From Nitrospira sp. (GTDB lineage: Bacteria > Nitrospirota > Nitrospiria > Nitrospirales > Nitrospiraceae), in contig JAFEBM010000002.1 of the NCBI GenBank assembly GCA_018242685.1, positions 1-49,732 on the forward strand: 49,732 bases of DNA. The letters are read 5' to 3'. Under the pieces are notes generated by a model. It ran no database searches, was not told the origin of the DNA, and saw nothing but the letters and a program-made list of their open reading frames with translations. Below, in pieces: positions 8,528 through 16,984 of the stretch. Position 1 is the first letter of the stretch. Each line of letters opens with the position of its first letter. Made by a program: the position numbers and the translations under genes.

Positions 8528-8567
8528 AGTTCTTAGCGTTGAGCTTTGAGTTAACTAACTAAGAACT
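8528..8567. repeat. Intercistronic inverted repeat
   Basis: AGTTCTTAG at 8528-8536 pairs with CTAAGAACT at 8559-8567, leaving a 22-base loop. It fills the only sizeable spacer between the MutL-like gene and the barrel-sandwich gene. It could form an RNA hairpin that tunes the ratio of the two products. There is no U-tract, so it is not an intrinsic terminator. Confidence 0.5.
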
Positions 8568-8589
8568 GAAAACTCGCAACTAAAAACTT

Positions 8590-10422
8590 TTAGTGTTCTG
8601 TCGGGTACAACCCGACTGCGTCGAACCATTTCGTCAACGCCGCGACACGAGCTTGTTGCTCGACGGGAAGTCGAAGCGGACGGCCGCGGCCATCCAGCAG
8701 GAGTCCGACTACGCCGCCATGGACTTCCTTCGTTACTACAACACCGGGGCCTGCACCCATGTTGACCTGTTTGGCAGGTTGAACCTTGATCATGGCTTGT
8801 TTGCCTGATTCCAACGGAAACAACCTCAACTCCCCAAACTTCAATTGCTCTTTTGTGGCCTTCCCGTCGGGCCAGGTAATTTCATAGTCGGCACACAGTT
8901 CCCCGTCTTTGCCCTGCCCGATCGGCGCCACACAGGTCCCAAGATAGACCATGCAATCTCGAACAAACACGTCGGTCGCCGCTTTCTCATTGATCGTGGA
9001 AAGCACGCCGAGATGCGGCATCATGAAGATGCTGTCCACTGACAATCTCGTGCAACCCATCGGTTCATAGGCATCGACCATCATCAGCATCGACTGTATG
9101 CGGCGCGGAGCATGCGAGAGGATGCCGCCGCTTCCGACGATGAGATCGAGCTTCAACATATCGATCAGCGTCTTACCGGAGGTCTGCTGCTCGAAGACAT
9201 CCGAGATCGTCCGTTCCTGCTGCACGCCCTTTAATCCAGTTGCCAGCGACTTGTGATGGATCAAGGCCAGCCGCAAGGCTTCACGCGCGATCGCCTGCTC
9301 GATTTGCAGTTCATCGAGCGTCTGCGGAATGGTCGTCGGACGGATCATCTTGTTCTTGATCCGGTTGCGCAAGGTCTGTTCATCGATCGTGAACGGCACC
9401 CAGCGCATGATGTTGGCCAGTCCTGCTTCCGCCAGGACGTTCGACACGCTGTAGGACATTCCCAGATTGGCGCTGACCGTTCGGTTGAAGACGCCGTCGA
9501 AGACGGAAAATACGTCCGTCGTGGCTCCTCCGATATCGACGCCTATCAGGTTCAAATGTTCCCGTTTGGCGATCGTCTCCATGATCAGACCGACTGCTGC
9601 GGGAGTCGGCATGATGGGCGCTCCTGCCATGTCGATGAGTTTCTTGTAACCGGGTGCTTGCTGCATGACATGTTCAAGAAAGAGGTCGTGAATCTTATTG
9701 CGCGCCGGAGCCAAGTTCTCTCGTTCCAGGACCGGCCGAATGTTTTCCGTCACGACCAGCGCCGATTTGTCTTCCAGGATCTTTTTGACTTGCGGTTGGG
9801 CTTCCTTGTTGCCCGCGTAGATCAGCGGCAATTTGTAGGTCACACCGAACCGTGGCCGTGGCTCCGCCGCCGCGACATATTCAGCCATCTCCACCACGTG
9901 GGTCACGGTGCCTCCATCCGTCCCACCAGACATCAAGATCATATCCGGTCTCATGGAGCGGATCCGTTCAATCTTTTCGTGAGGCAAACGGCCGTCATTG
10001 GCCGCCAACACATCGATGACGATCGCGCCGGCCCCGAGCGCCGCACGTTGCGCGCTTTCACCCGTCATGTTCTGGACGACACCGGTCACCATCATTTGCA
10101 AACCACCACCGGCGCTGCTGGTCGAAATATAGATATCAACCCCGGTCTTGTCATCCCGGCAGGGCGTAATGATTTTGTCGCCGTCTAAGATCTTCCGTCC
10201 AGACAATTCCTCGATTTCAGCGATAGCATTCAGCACACCGCGTGTCACATCTTCAAACGGAGCTTCGACCGTCGTCGGCGCTTCTCCGCGATAGGTCTGC
10301 CTATACTCGTCCCCGATTTTCTCGATGAGAATGGCTTTCGTCGTGGTGCTGCCGCAATCAGTCGCGACAATCACATTGAGAGGACGGTCGATCTTGGGAG
10401 GGGTGGAAGGGGAAGCCGTCAT
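8590..10422 (-). CDS. MutL/GlmL-type ASKHA ATPase
   Basis: The 610-residue protein belongs to the glutamate mutase MutL (GlmL) family, part of the actin/hexokinase/Hsp70 ATPase superfamily. The phosphate-1 loop is VATDCGSTTTKAIL (about 19-32). An ILMSGGTDGGTVTH segment lies near 157-170. The phosphate-2-like loop is GVDIGGATTDVFSVFDG (about 290-306), and DLIVGSGGILSHAPRR (near 430) fits the adenosine region. In clostridia GlmL sits beside the B12-dependent glutamate mutase subunits GlmS and GlmE; neither is present here. It is next to membrane genes instead, so a mutase role is unlikely and an energy-coupling or chaperone-like role in the membrane complex is my inference. It overlaps the upstream gene by 4 bases (ATGA). 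Confidence 0.85.
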   Translation of the reverse strand: MTASPSTPPKIDRPLNVIVATDCGSTTTKAILIEKIGDEYRQTYRGEAPTTVEAPFEDVTRGVLNAIAEIEELSGRKILDGDKIITPCRDDKTGVDIYISTSSAGGGLQMMVTGVVQNMTGESAQRAALGAGAIVIDVLAANDGRLPHEKIERIRSMRPDMILMSGGTDGGTVTHVVEMAEYVAAAEPRPRFGVTYKLPLIYAGNKEAQPQVKKILEDKSALVVTENIRPVLERENLAPARNKIHDLFLEHVMQQAPGYKKLIDMAGAPIMPTPAAVGLIMETIAKREHLNLIGVDIGGATTDVFSVFDGVFNRTVSANLGMSYSVSNVLAEAGLANIMRWVPFTIDEQTLRNRIKNKMIRPTTIPQTLDELQIEQAIAREALRLALIHHKSLATGLKGVQQERTISDVFEQQTSGKTLIDMLKLDLIVGSGGILSHAPRRIQSMLMMVDAYEPMGCTRLSVDSIFMMPHLGVLSTINEKAATDVFVRDCMVYLGTCVAPIGQGKDGELCADYEITWPDGKATKEQLKFGELRLFPLESGKQAMIKVQPAKQVNMGAGPGVVVTKEVHGGVVGLLLDGRGRPLRLPVEQQARVAALTKWFDAVGLYPTEH

Positions 10423-10790
10423 CGAGCCGTTGCTCCCTTTGGAGCAGACTTGGCTTCAATGATGGCAATAAGGCGAGTCACCGTGTCACGGCGTTCGAGC
10501 AATCGGGCAACCTGCTCGACTTCTTTGACGTTGAACGCGCAATCGATAATCGGCGTGATGAAATGCAGAGCCTGACTTCCCAGAAAATTCATGGGACCCA
10601 TCGATTCCAAGAACATCGTCGCCGGAGCCGCCATGCCTCGCTTGACGATCGTCTCGGCAATCCGCTCCAATAATTGGACATCCTCAATAGAAAGGGGTTT
10701 TGTGTCAGGCTGAACGGCAAACGCGTGGCGAAGCCCGGCCCGAACCTTCGCCAGCTTTTCCGCTGCATTTCCCTTGAAGAGCGATCGCAT
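10419..10790 (-). CDS. Small conserved protein, first gene of the MutL/DUF6754 cluster
   Basis: The 123-residue product is mostly helical. Its recognisable core is FLESMGPMNFLGSQALHFIT (about 64-83) followed by PIIDCAFNVKEVEQVARLLE. I recall similar short proteins with an LGSQ motif next to MutL-like genes, but no function is known to me. It has no signal peptide. The core is hydrophobic enough to lie against a membrane or a partner protein. It is transcribed from the promoter at 10829-10857 and is translationally coupled (ATGA) to the ATPase gene. This points to a regulatory or structural subunit made together with it. Confidence 0.75.
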   Translation of the reverse strand: MRSLFKGNAAEKLAKVRAGLRHAFAVQPDTKPLSIEDVQLLERIAETIVKRGMAAPATMFLESMGPMNFLGSQALHFITPIIDCAFNVKEVEQVARLLERRDTVTRLIAIIEAKSAPKGATAR

Positions 10791-10828
10791 AAGTGTGGGT
10801 CGGATAGGGCAAATCTCAAACGGATCGC

Positions 10829-10857
10829 ATTATATGAAGGGGGTGAAGGAGAGTCAA
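10829..10857 (-). promoter_or_regulatory. Near-consensus sigma-70-type promoter of the MutL/DUF6754 cluster
   Basis: On the minus strand TTGACT (10857-10852) and TATAAT (10834-10829) are separated by exactly 17 bases. Transcription would begin near 10822, giving a leader of about 30 bases before the ATG at 10790. The match is unusually good and suggests steady expression of all eight genes. Confidence 0.75.
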
Positions 10858-10980
10858 TTCGATGGCGGAACCGAGACGGGTTTTCCGGTGTCGGCATAGC
10901 ATCACTGTTCAGCAAAGACGTGACGTTCGAACGTCTTCAGCCAGTGATGACATGAAACACACATTGGGCTAAACTGGCCC

Positions 10981-11257
10981 ATGAAGCCGTTTCGTTGGAG
11001 CCACGAAAAGAATGAACAACTGAAAGCTGAGCGGAATATTTCCTTCGAGCAAATCGTGCTTGCCATTGAAGCCGATGGATTGCTCGATATCGTGGTACAC
11101 CCCAACCTCGGCAGATACCCTCGGCAACGAATGTTTGTTGTTGAGATCGAGCACTATGTCTACTTGGTTCCGTTCGTCGAAGAGGCTGATCACTATTTCC
11201 TTAACGATCATTCCGAACAGGAAGGCGACCCGTGACTACCTGAAAGGCGGTGCGTAA
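10981..11257 (+). pseudogene. BrnT-like toxin gene with a 3' frameshift
   Basis: The first frame (ATG 10981 to stop 11235, 84 residues) starts MKPFRWSHEKNEQLKAERNI and continues with FVVEIEHYVYLVPFVEE. This is the layout of BrnT/DUF4258-type ribonuclease toxins. At about 11200 the familiar C-terminal part jumps to another frame, which reads LTIIPNRKATRDYLKGGA and stops at 11257, directly before the antitoxin ATG. A two-base loss in a run equivalent to CTTAAnACG explains the shift. As it stands, the last 18 or so residues are replaced by a short unrelated tail (NDHSEQEGDP), which may inactivate the RNase. A sequencing error is the main alternative. Confidence 0.72.
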
Positions 11258-11581
11258 ATGAAAAAGCGTCGGTCATCGTATGAAGAACAGATTGCCAGAG
11301 AATATGAGAAGGGCCGGTTTAAGTCCGTTGCTCCCTCAAAGGCCGAACTTAACCGCTTCAAAGAAGCGGCCCGGGCGACGTTCATCAAGAACCGGAGGGT
11401 CAATGTGAGATTGTCCTCACCCGATCTGATGGATATCCAAACCCGCGCAGCCGAAGAAGGGGTGCCTTACCAAACGCTCATTGCCAGTGTGCTGCATAAA
11501 TTCGCGACAGGTCGATTCACGGAGAAATCATCGCGTCCCACACGTTCGAGCGGGCGCGTCAAACGGCGGCGTGCTGCGTAA
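11258..11581 (+). CDS. BrnA/CopG-like antitoxin
   Basis: The 107-residue basic protein follows the toxin with no gap (TAA then ATG). After a charged N-terminal helix (YEEQIAREYEKGRFKSVAPS) it carries RVNVRLSSPDLMDIQTRAAE then EGVPYQTLIASVLHKFATG. This is a beta strand followed by two helices, as in ribbon-helix-helix DNA-binding domains. It would bind and neutralise the upstream toxin and repress the shared promoter. The tail is rich in arginine and serine. The antitoxin frame is intact although the toxin is damaged, which fits decay of a toxin under retained antitoxin. Confidence 0.78.
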   Translation: MKKRRSSYEEQIAREYEKGRFKSVAPSKAELNRFKEAARATFIKNRRVNVRLSSPDLMDIQTRAAEEGVPYQTLIASVLHKFATGRFTEKSSRPTRSSGRVKRRRAA

Positions 11582-11595
11582 CGCGAGTACATTTG

Positions 11596-11856
11596 ATGTT
11601 CATTACCCGCGAAACTGTTGCTGAGAAATTCTCCACATACCTGCACCATGAATTGTCACTGGGCAGCCTGGTTGCCTGGGCGGAATCGGCATTACTGGAC
11701 GGCGAATTCGACCCAGCTCATCTCCCGACCATTCGAGACGTCGTGGCCAGGATCGGCGTCGCCGATGTCCGTGCATTCGGTCTCACTTGGGAAGACTGTG
11801 AGCAGCTCCTCACCAAGCTCGGCTACTCCGCACAAGTCAGCATCGTCGCCCGCTAA
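11596..11856 (+). CDS. Small acidic protein of unknown function beside the toxin-antitoxin pair
   Basis: The 86-residue product begins MFITRETVAEKFSTYLHHEL and continues SLGSLVAWAESALLDGEF. It is helical and acidic. I have the impression of similar short proteins near toxin-antitoxin genes in related genomes, but I cannot name the family. The ATG at 11596 is preferred over a TTG one codon earlier. It starts 14 bases after the antitoxin stop and is probably co-transcribed. No DNA-binding or catalytic motif is visible. Confidence 0.55.
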   Translation: MFITRETVAEKFSTYLHHELSLGSLVAWAESALLDGEFDPAHLPTIRDVVARIGVADVRAFGLTWEDCEQLLTKLGYSAQVSIVAR

Positions 11857-12067
11857 GCTCTCAGAAGCCACCCCGACACGTAATCTTAGTCCCATCCGAC
11901 ATACCTAATCGGTAAAGCACGCTGACGCGGCGCTATGGATGCATTGACAAGTGATTGCGCTCACGCAAGAATCACTCGCCAATCTTCAGCGTCCGCATGT
12001 ACTATGCCAGTCAGCAAACTTGATAGTTAGGCGTATAACTGTGATCGTGAAACACGAAACGAAGTAA

Positions 12068-15000
12068 ATGACTCCCGCAAGTAGCGCCAAAGAACGGTTG
12101 GTTCAGACGTTCAAGTTCCTGAAGGAACTGAACGAGCTTCGCAACCCCGTGCCACGTGATTTGTCCGGGGCCGATGTGATGCGGATAGATACCTGGCCTT
12201 TGCATCCGTGTGTGCAGGTGCGACGTGGCGACCGCATGGAAGATGAGGACAACGGCGCGGCGCAGATGGAAATAGAACCTCTCATCCGCATCCAAAGGGC
12301 ACGGTTGACGCCGTGTCCAGGGCCGCCTGCGATCTTGGACGGCTGGCTGAAGCCGGGATGGCAGTCGGTAAACGCGGATGTGCAGGTATTGGAGTCGCGT
12401 AACTTCCAGGGCAAGGACAAGCAGACCAGCACTGCCGCTTTTACAGATCACCCGGAGCGCGTTGCGACGCTGAACGAGTGGATTGTGGAACGGGCGAAGT
12501 GGGCTGAGGCAGAGCGGCCGGCGACTGTGGCGCGTCAGCTTTTCGAGCGTATTCACGCGCTGTGGACAATGATGCAGCGAGAGGGTGACCGCGTGGAACT
12601 TGTGCTTGCTGACGGAATGCTCAATGTGGCGGAGCACTCCATCCAGCATCCGGTGTTAATGCAGCGGATAAATCTGGAGTTCGACCCGGCATTGCCAGAG
12701 TTTCACTTCAACGCTGGGACGGAAAAGGTGGAGTTGCACCGCGCGTTGCTTCGGCTAGTACCGAGCATTGAAGGACGAATGATTGCGCACTTCGACAAAG
12801 ATCTGGAGGAGCAGCCGGTAGAGCCGCTTGGCGGCGAGAGCACCGAGGGCTTTTTCCGTCGACTTGTGCAGGGACTGTTCAATGATGGCGAGTTTCTCGA
12901 AGGCAAGGTGCGCGGAGCGGCGACCAGCCAGCCGAGTATTTGGCGTGAGCCGCTAATGTTCCTCCGTCCACGGACGGCTGGTCTGAGTACGACACTAGAC
13001 TACATCCTGGAGGATTTGGACAACAAAGACACACAGGCGCCGGAAGGATTGTCGCGTATTGTGAGTGTGGAAACCGAGGATACTTCTGAGATGCGAACTA
13101 GCGGCGATGGCGAGGCGTCACGAATCCCAACTGGGCCTGAACCGGACATTCTTTTTAGCAAGCCAGCAAACGCGGAACAGTATGAAATTGCAGCACGGTT
13201 GACGAAGGCGAAGGCCGTGCTCGTGCAAGGCCCGCCGGGCACGGGCAAAACGCACACGATTGGGAATCTGCTTGGCTACTTACTCTCACAGGGAAAGACC
13301 GTTCTCGTGACTGCACACACAACGAAGGCGTTGCGGGTGCTGCGGCGGCAGGTGGACGAAGCGCTTCAGCCTCTGGCCTTAAGCGTGCTCGAAAGCGACG
13401 CGGAGAGTCAGTCACAGCTTTCACGTGCAGCACAGGACATTGCCGACCGGCTATCGCGCTCCGATGCAGCAAGCTTGCGGCGCGAGGCGGGTTTACTCCG
13501 CGACAAGCGGCGAGAGTTGCTCGCCAACAAAGAAGCCTTGCGTCGGCAGCTCCGGGATGCTCGCTTCAGTGAAGTAGAAGAGATCGTAATCGGTGGAGAA
13601 GGGCTAAACCCAATTGAAGTAGCGAGGCGAGTGAGAGCGGATGCGGAGCGCCATGGCTGGATACCTGGGCCGCTCCAGCCTGGTATCTTGTGTCCGCTCA
13701 CCGATGTCGAGATTCGGCGACTTTACAGCTCGCAAGGTATCCTCACACCGCCAGACGAGGCTCAGTTCACCGTGTCTCAGCCAGCGCTGCCGGACTTGGT
13801 TGCGCCAGCGGATTTTCGCCTGCTTGCAGCGGAACGGGCGGGTGCGGACTTGCGTGCTCAAGCGCATCGGCCCGAGCTTTGGAACGGAAACGCTGTAGCC
13901 GGTTACACCACGACACAACTCCAAGACCTTCATCAGCGTGTTCGGCAGGCAGCGGCGATACTGGCCGAGGAGCAAAACTGGCTTCGGGAAGTCCTTTTCG
14001 CTGGGTGGATTGGAGGGGGATTGCAGGAAGCGTGGCAAGACTTGCTGGCCGCTGTCGAGACGTTGGCGAGTGAAGCTGGCACGGCTCATCGGCTTATCGT
14101 GGCACATGGACCGGATCTCCCGCAGGGTCGTCCGGTGGATGAGGCGGCATTACTGCTCAGCGAGATCGTGGCCTTCCTTGAATCGGGTGGGTCGTTCGGT
14201 TTGAAGACGAAGCTCACTCGCCGGACGTGGCACCATCTCATTGAATCCTGCCGCGTAGAAGGTCGTGAGCCGCGCACACTGGATGAGTTTCGTGCCTTGC
14301 GTGCCAAGGCGCAGCTGGAAGAAAGCCGGAATCGCTTCGCCGCCCGCTGGCGGCGCACCGTGGAAAACCTCGACGGGCCGGCGGTAGAAAGCCTTGGGCG
14401 TTCACCGGAGCGCACGGCTCAGAGCTACGCTGTAGAAATACGCACGCGCCTTGAATGGCGTGGAGCTGTATGGGAACCATTGATCGACGAAATGCGTGCA
14501 GTGGGTTTTCGCTGGGATACATGGCTGGCTGCGCATCCGCCTGTACCTGGAGACCATGGCGAGTTGGCGCGAGTACAGCGTGCTGGCTCGCATGGGTTGG
14601 TGGAGATTGTCGAAGCGCAGGCAGCGCTGCTCAGGCGAGCAGAGTTATCGGCGGCCTTGCAAACGCAGCGGACCTATCTCGCAGGTTTCCCACAGAGCGA
14701 TTTCGCTTCGGTGCTGCTCCAGGCGCAGGACACATGGGATGTGGGCAACTATGATGAAGCTTGCCGGGAAATCGCACGGCTCGAAGGTCTCCGCGAAGTA
14801 TACGATTGCCGTATGGCCCTACTCGAAAAGCTTGAGACCTCCGCGCCCGCGTGGGCACATGCCATCGTGGAACGGTACAAGCCGCACGCCATTTCACAGC
14901 CACCAGGCGATGGGGTTGCGGCCTGGCGCTGGCGGCAGTGGCTTCAAGAATTGGAGCAGCGCGCAGCAGTTTCGATGACGGACCTCCAAGAGCGACTCGA

Positions 15001-16642
15001 CCGAACGGAGGACGAATTGCGGCGAGTTGCGGGGCAGATTATCGAGCACGAGACGTGGGCGGCACAGCGTGATCGCACAGGATTGCAAACACAGCAAGCA
15101 TTGATGGGTTTTGTGCAGACTATTCGAAAAGTCGGCAAAGGAACTGGGAAGCGCGTGCCGGAATTGTTGCGACAGGCGAGGCAACTTCTCGCTTCCGCAC
15201 GCCGTGCGGTACCCGTTTGGATCATGCCGTTGAACCGGGTGTATGAGAGCTTTGACCCACGCGATACAAAATTCGACGTGGTGATCATTGATGAAGCCAG
15301 TCAGAGCGATGTGACCGCGCTTGCGGCACTGTATCTCGGGCTCGAGCATGTCGTGGTCGGTGATAAGGAGCAGGTCACGCCCGATGCCGTGGGTCAGCGT
15401 GTTGATCAGGTGCAGCGGCTCATTTCCTCTGATCTGCAAGGCATTCCGAATAGTCACCTATACGACGGGCAGACTTCGATTTACGATCTAGCGGAAACAG
15501 CGTTCGGCGGGGTGATCGCATTGCGCGAGCATTTCCGCTGTGTGCCAGAGATTATTGAGTTCTGCAATCAACTTTCTTACAGTCACACCATTCGTCCTCT
15601 GCGTGAGCCGCTTTCGGCGAGTGTGCGCCCAGCGCTTGTGGCGCATCGAGTGCATGGCTTCCGCGATGAACGGGGCAAGATCAACCAGGTCGAAGCGGAG
15701 GAAATCGCGTCGTTGGTCACCGCGTGCTTGAGTGATGCGGAATATGCGCAGAACGAATCGGGGCGTCCAACGAGCTTCGGCGTCATTTCGTTGCTCGGCG
15801 ATGAACAGGCGCTGTTGATTGAGAATTTGCTTCGGAAGCGGCTGTCACCGGATGTGCTTGAAAAACACCGATTGCTCTGCGGGAATGCGGCGCAGTTTCA
15901 GGGCGATGAACGAGATGTCGTCTTTCTCTCAATGGTCGATGGACCGCCGGAGGACGGCCAACTTTCTTATCGCGACGCTGGGCCGAAAGATCTTTATAAA
16001 AAACGCTACAACGTCGCTGTGAGTCGCGCCCGCAATCAGCTTTGGATCATACATTCACTTGACCCGGGGACTCATCTCAAGGGAGGCGATCTACGTCGTC
16101 GGCTCATTGAGCACGCGCGCGATCCGCAGGCAATTATTCGAACGATGGAGAAACACAGCAAACAGACTGATTCCGTGTTTGAAACCCAGGTGCTCCAGCG
16201 GATCCTCGCAGCTGGTTACCGAGTGCAGCCGCAGTGGCCGGTCGGTGCTTACCGGATTGACCTCGTGGTGGAAGGGAAAAAGCGACGCCTTGCTGTGGAA
16301 TGCGATGGCGAGCGGTGGCACACACCGGAGCAGCTTCACCGCGACCTTGAACGACAGGCGATTCTGGAAAGGCTTGGCTGGGTATTCGTTCGCATCCGAG
16401 GCAGCGTCTTTTTCCGCACCCCCGACACTGCAATGGCACCAGTATTTTCGCGACTGCATCAGCTTGGCATTGAGCCAATTGGATCGGAAGAACTCTACAA
16501 GCCCAGCCCAGTTCAGCCCTTGGTGGACGAAATAAGAAGAGCAGCTGAAAAAATCCGTCAGGACTGGGGCAATGAACAACTGACCATGGATGAGAATAAC
16601 GAATGTGAGCATGAAAAACGCGCAAACAGGCGCTCAACCTGA
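12068..16642 (+). CDS. SF1 helicase with C-terminal Vsr/DUF559-type nuclease domain, probable defence protein
   Basis: The 1524-residue protein is a large UPF1/Dna2-like SF1 helicase (AAA_11/AAA_12). The Walker A motif VQGPPGTGKTH is at about 386-396. It is followed by TAHTTKALRVLRRQVDEA, a long arginine-rich helical insertion (about 430-1050), motif II VVIIDEASQSD (1071-1081), motif III VVGDKEQVTPD (about 1096), EHFRC (about 1153) and motif VI NVAVSRARNQLW (about 1315). The last 150 residues carry GAYRIDLVVEGKKRRLAVEC then DGERWH, with the D...ExK-like acids of Vsr/DUF559 (MTES_1575) PD-(D/E)XK nucleases. Such helicase-nuclease fusions are common in anti-phage islands. The N-terminal 340 residues are unassigned and could sense the target. 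It stands alone on the strand between small accessory genes, with no methylase or protease partner. Confidence 0.85.
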   Translation: MTPASSAKERLVQTFKFLKELNELRNPVPRDLSGADVMRIDTWPLHPCVQVRRGDRMEDEDNGAAQMEIEPLIRIQRARLTPCPGPPAILDGWLKPGWQSVNADVQVLESRNFQGKDKQTSTAAFTDHPERVATLNEWIVERAKWAEAERPATVARQLFERIHALWTMMQREGDRVELVLADGMLNVAEHSIQHPVLMQRINLEFDPALPEFHFNAGTEKVELHRALLRLVPSIEGRMIAHFDKDLEEQPVEPLGGESTEGFFRRLVQGLFNDGEFLEGKVRGAATSQPSIWREPLMFLRPRTAGLSTTLDYILEDLDNKDTQAPEGLSRIVSVETEDTSEMRTSGDGEASRIPTGPEPDILFSKPANAEQYEIAARLTKAKAVLVQGPPGTGKTHTIGNLLGYLLSQGKTVLVTAHTTKALRVLRRQVDEALQPLALSVLESDAESQSQLSRAAQDIADRLSRSDAASLRREAGLLRDKRRELLANKEALRRQLRDARFSEVEEIVIGGEGLNPIEVARRVRADAERHGWIPGPLQPGILCPLTDVEIRRLYSSQGILTPPDEAQFTVSQPALPDLVAPADFRLLAAERAGADLRAQAHRPELWNGNAVAGYTTTQLQDLHQRVRQAAAILAEEQNWLREVLFAGWIGGGLQEAWQDLLAAVETLASEAGTAHRLIVAHGPDLPQGRPVDEAALLLSEIVAFLESGGSFGLKTKLTRRTWHHLIESCRVEGREPRTLDEFRALRAKAQLEESRNRFAARWRRTVENLDGPAVESLGRSPERTAQSYAVEIRTRLEWRGAVWEPLIDEMRAVGFRWDTWLAAHPPVPGDHGELARVQRAGSHGLVEIVEAQAALLRRAELSAALQTQRTYLAGFPQSDFASVLLQAQDTWDVGNYDEACREIARLEGLREVYDCRMALLEKLETSAPAWAHAIVERYKPHAISQPPGDGVAAWRWRQWLQELEQRAAVSMTDLQERLDRTEDELRRVAGQIIEHETWAAQRDRTGLQTQQALMGFVQTIRKVGKGTGKRVPELLRQARQLLASARRAVPVWIMPLNRVYESFDPRDTKFDVVIIDEASQSDVTALAALYLGLEHVVVGDKEQVTPDAVGQRVDQVQRLISSDLQGIPNSHLYDGQTSIYDLAETAFGGVIALREHFRCVPEIIEFCNQLSYSHTIRPLREPLSASVRPALVAHRVHGFRDERGKINQVEAEEIASLVTACLSDAEYAQNESGRPTSFGVISLLGDEQALLIENLLRKRLSPDVLEKHRLLCGNAAQFQGDERDVVFLSMVDGPPEDGQLSYRDAGPKDLYKKRYNVAVSRARNQLWIIHSLDPGTHLKGGDLRRRLIEHARDPQAIIRTMEKHSKQTDSVFETQVLQRILAAGYRVQPQWPVGAYRIDLVVEGKKRRLAVECDGERWHTPEQLHRDLERQAILERLGWVFVRIRGSVFFRTPDTAMAPVFSRLHQLGIEPIGSEELYKPSPVQPLVDEIRRAAEKIRQDWGNEQLTMDENNECEHEKRANRRST

Positions 16643-16723
16643 CATGGCTGATCGCCAGGCCAGTGAGCTTTAACGTTACCTATCTCGTCAGGAGTGCTCC
16701 TGCACCTATCCTCTTGAAGCGTC

Positions 16724-16984
16724 ATGGACAGAATCCCATGTGTGATCAAGGCCGAATATCGAGGCGGTTACCGGATTCGTGTCACCTTCGATGACAATTC
16801 CGAGAAAACAATCGACTTCCAACGCTATCTGAGGGGACCGGGTTTTGAGCCGTTGAAAGACGTGAAGTACTTTCGGCGATTTTTCCTCGATGGCTGGACG
16901 GTCGCCTGGCCGAACGGTGCGGACATTGCGCCTGAGGAACTGTACGAGAGTGCCGACGTCGGTACGGAACGTGGAGCGGCCTAG
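16724..16984 (+). CDS. DUF2442 domain protein
   Basis: The 86-residue product, MDRIPCVIKAEYRGGYRIRV and onward to TIDFQRYL, FEPLKDVKYFRRFFLD and WPNGADIAPEELYE, matches the whole DUF2442 pattern: an all-beta start, then W-P-NGADIAPE. Such proteins are often found beside DUF4160 genes and have been suggested as parts of toxin-antitoxin-like pairs. No DUF4160 partner is seen here, so the gene is an orphan. It follows the helicase by about 80 bases and may share its transcript. Activity is unknown. Confidence 0.8.
   Translation: MDRIPCVIKAEYRGGYRIRVTFDDNSEKTIDFQRYLRGPGFEPLKDVKYFRRFFLDGWTVAWPNGADIAPEELYESADVGTERGAA

Noticed and set aside
9253..10188. 311-codon open frame on the plus strand opposite the MutL-like gene
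   Set aside because: It is wholly antisense to a well-recognised protein, rich in His, Arg and Asp as mirror frames of GC-rich genes are, and resembles no family.
12011..12649. 212-codon minus-strand frame at the start of the helicase gene
   Set aside because: Antisense to the intact helicase reading frame, with a composition typical of a mirror frame and no recognisable motif. The same applies to 13604-14107, 14894-15457 and 16091-16637.
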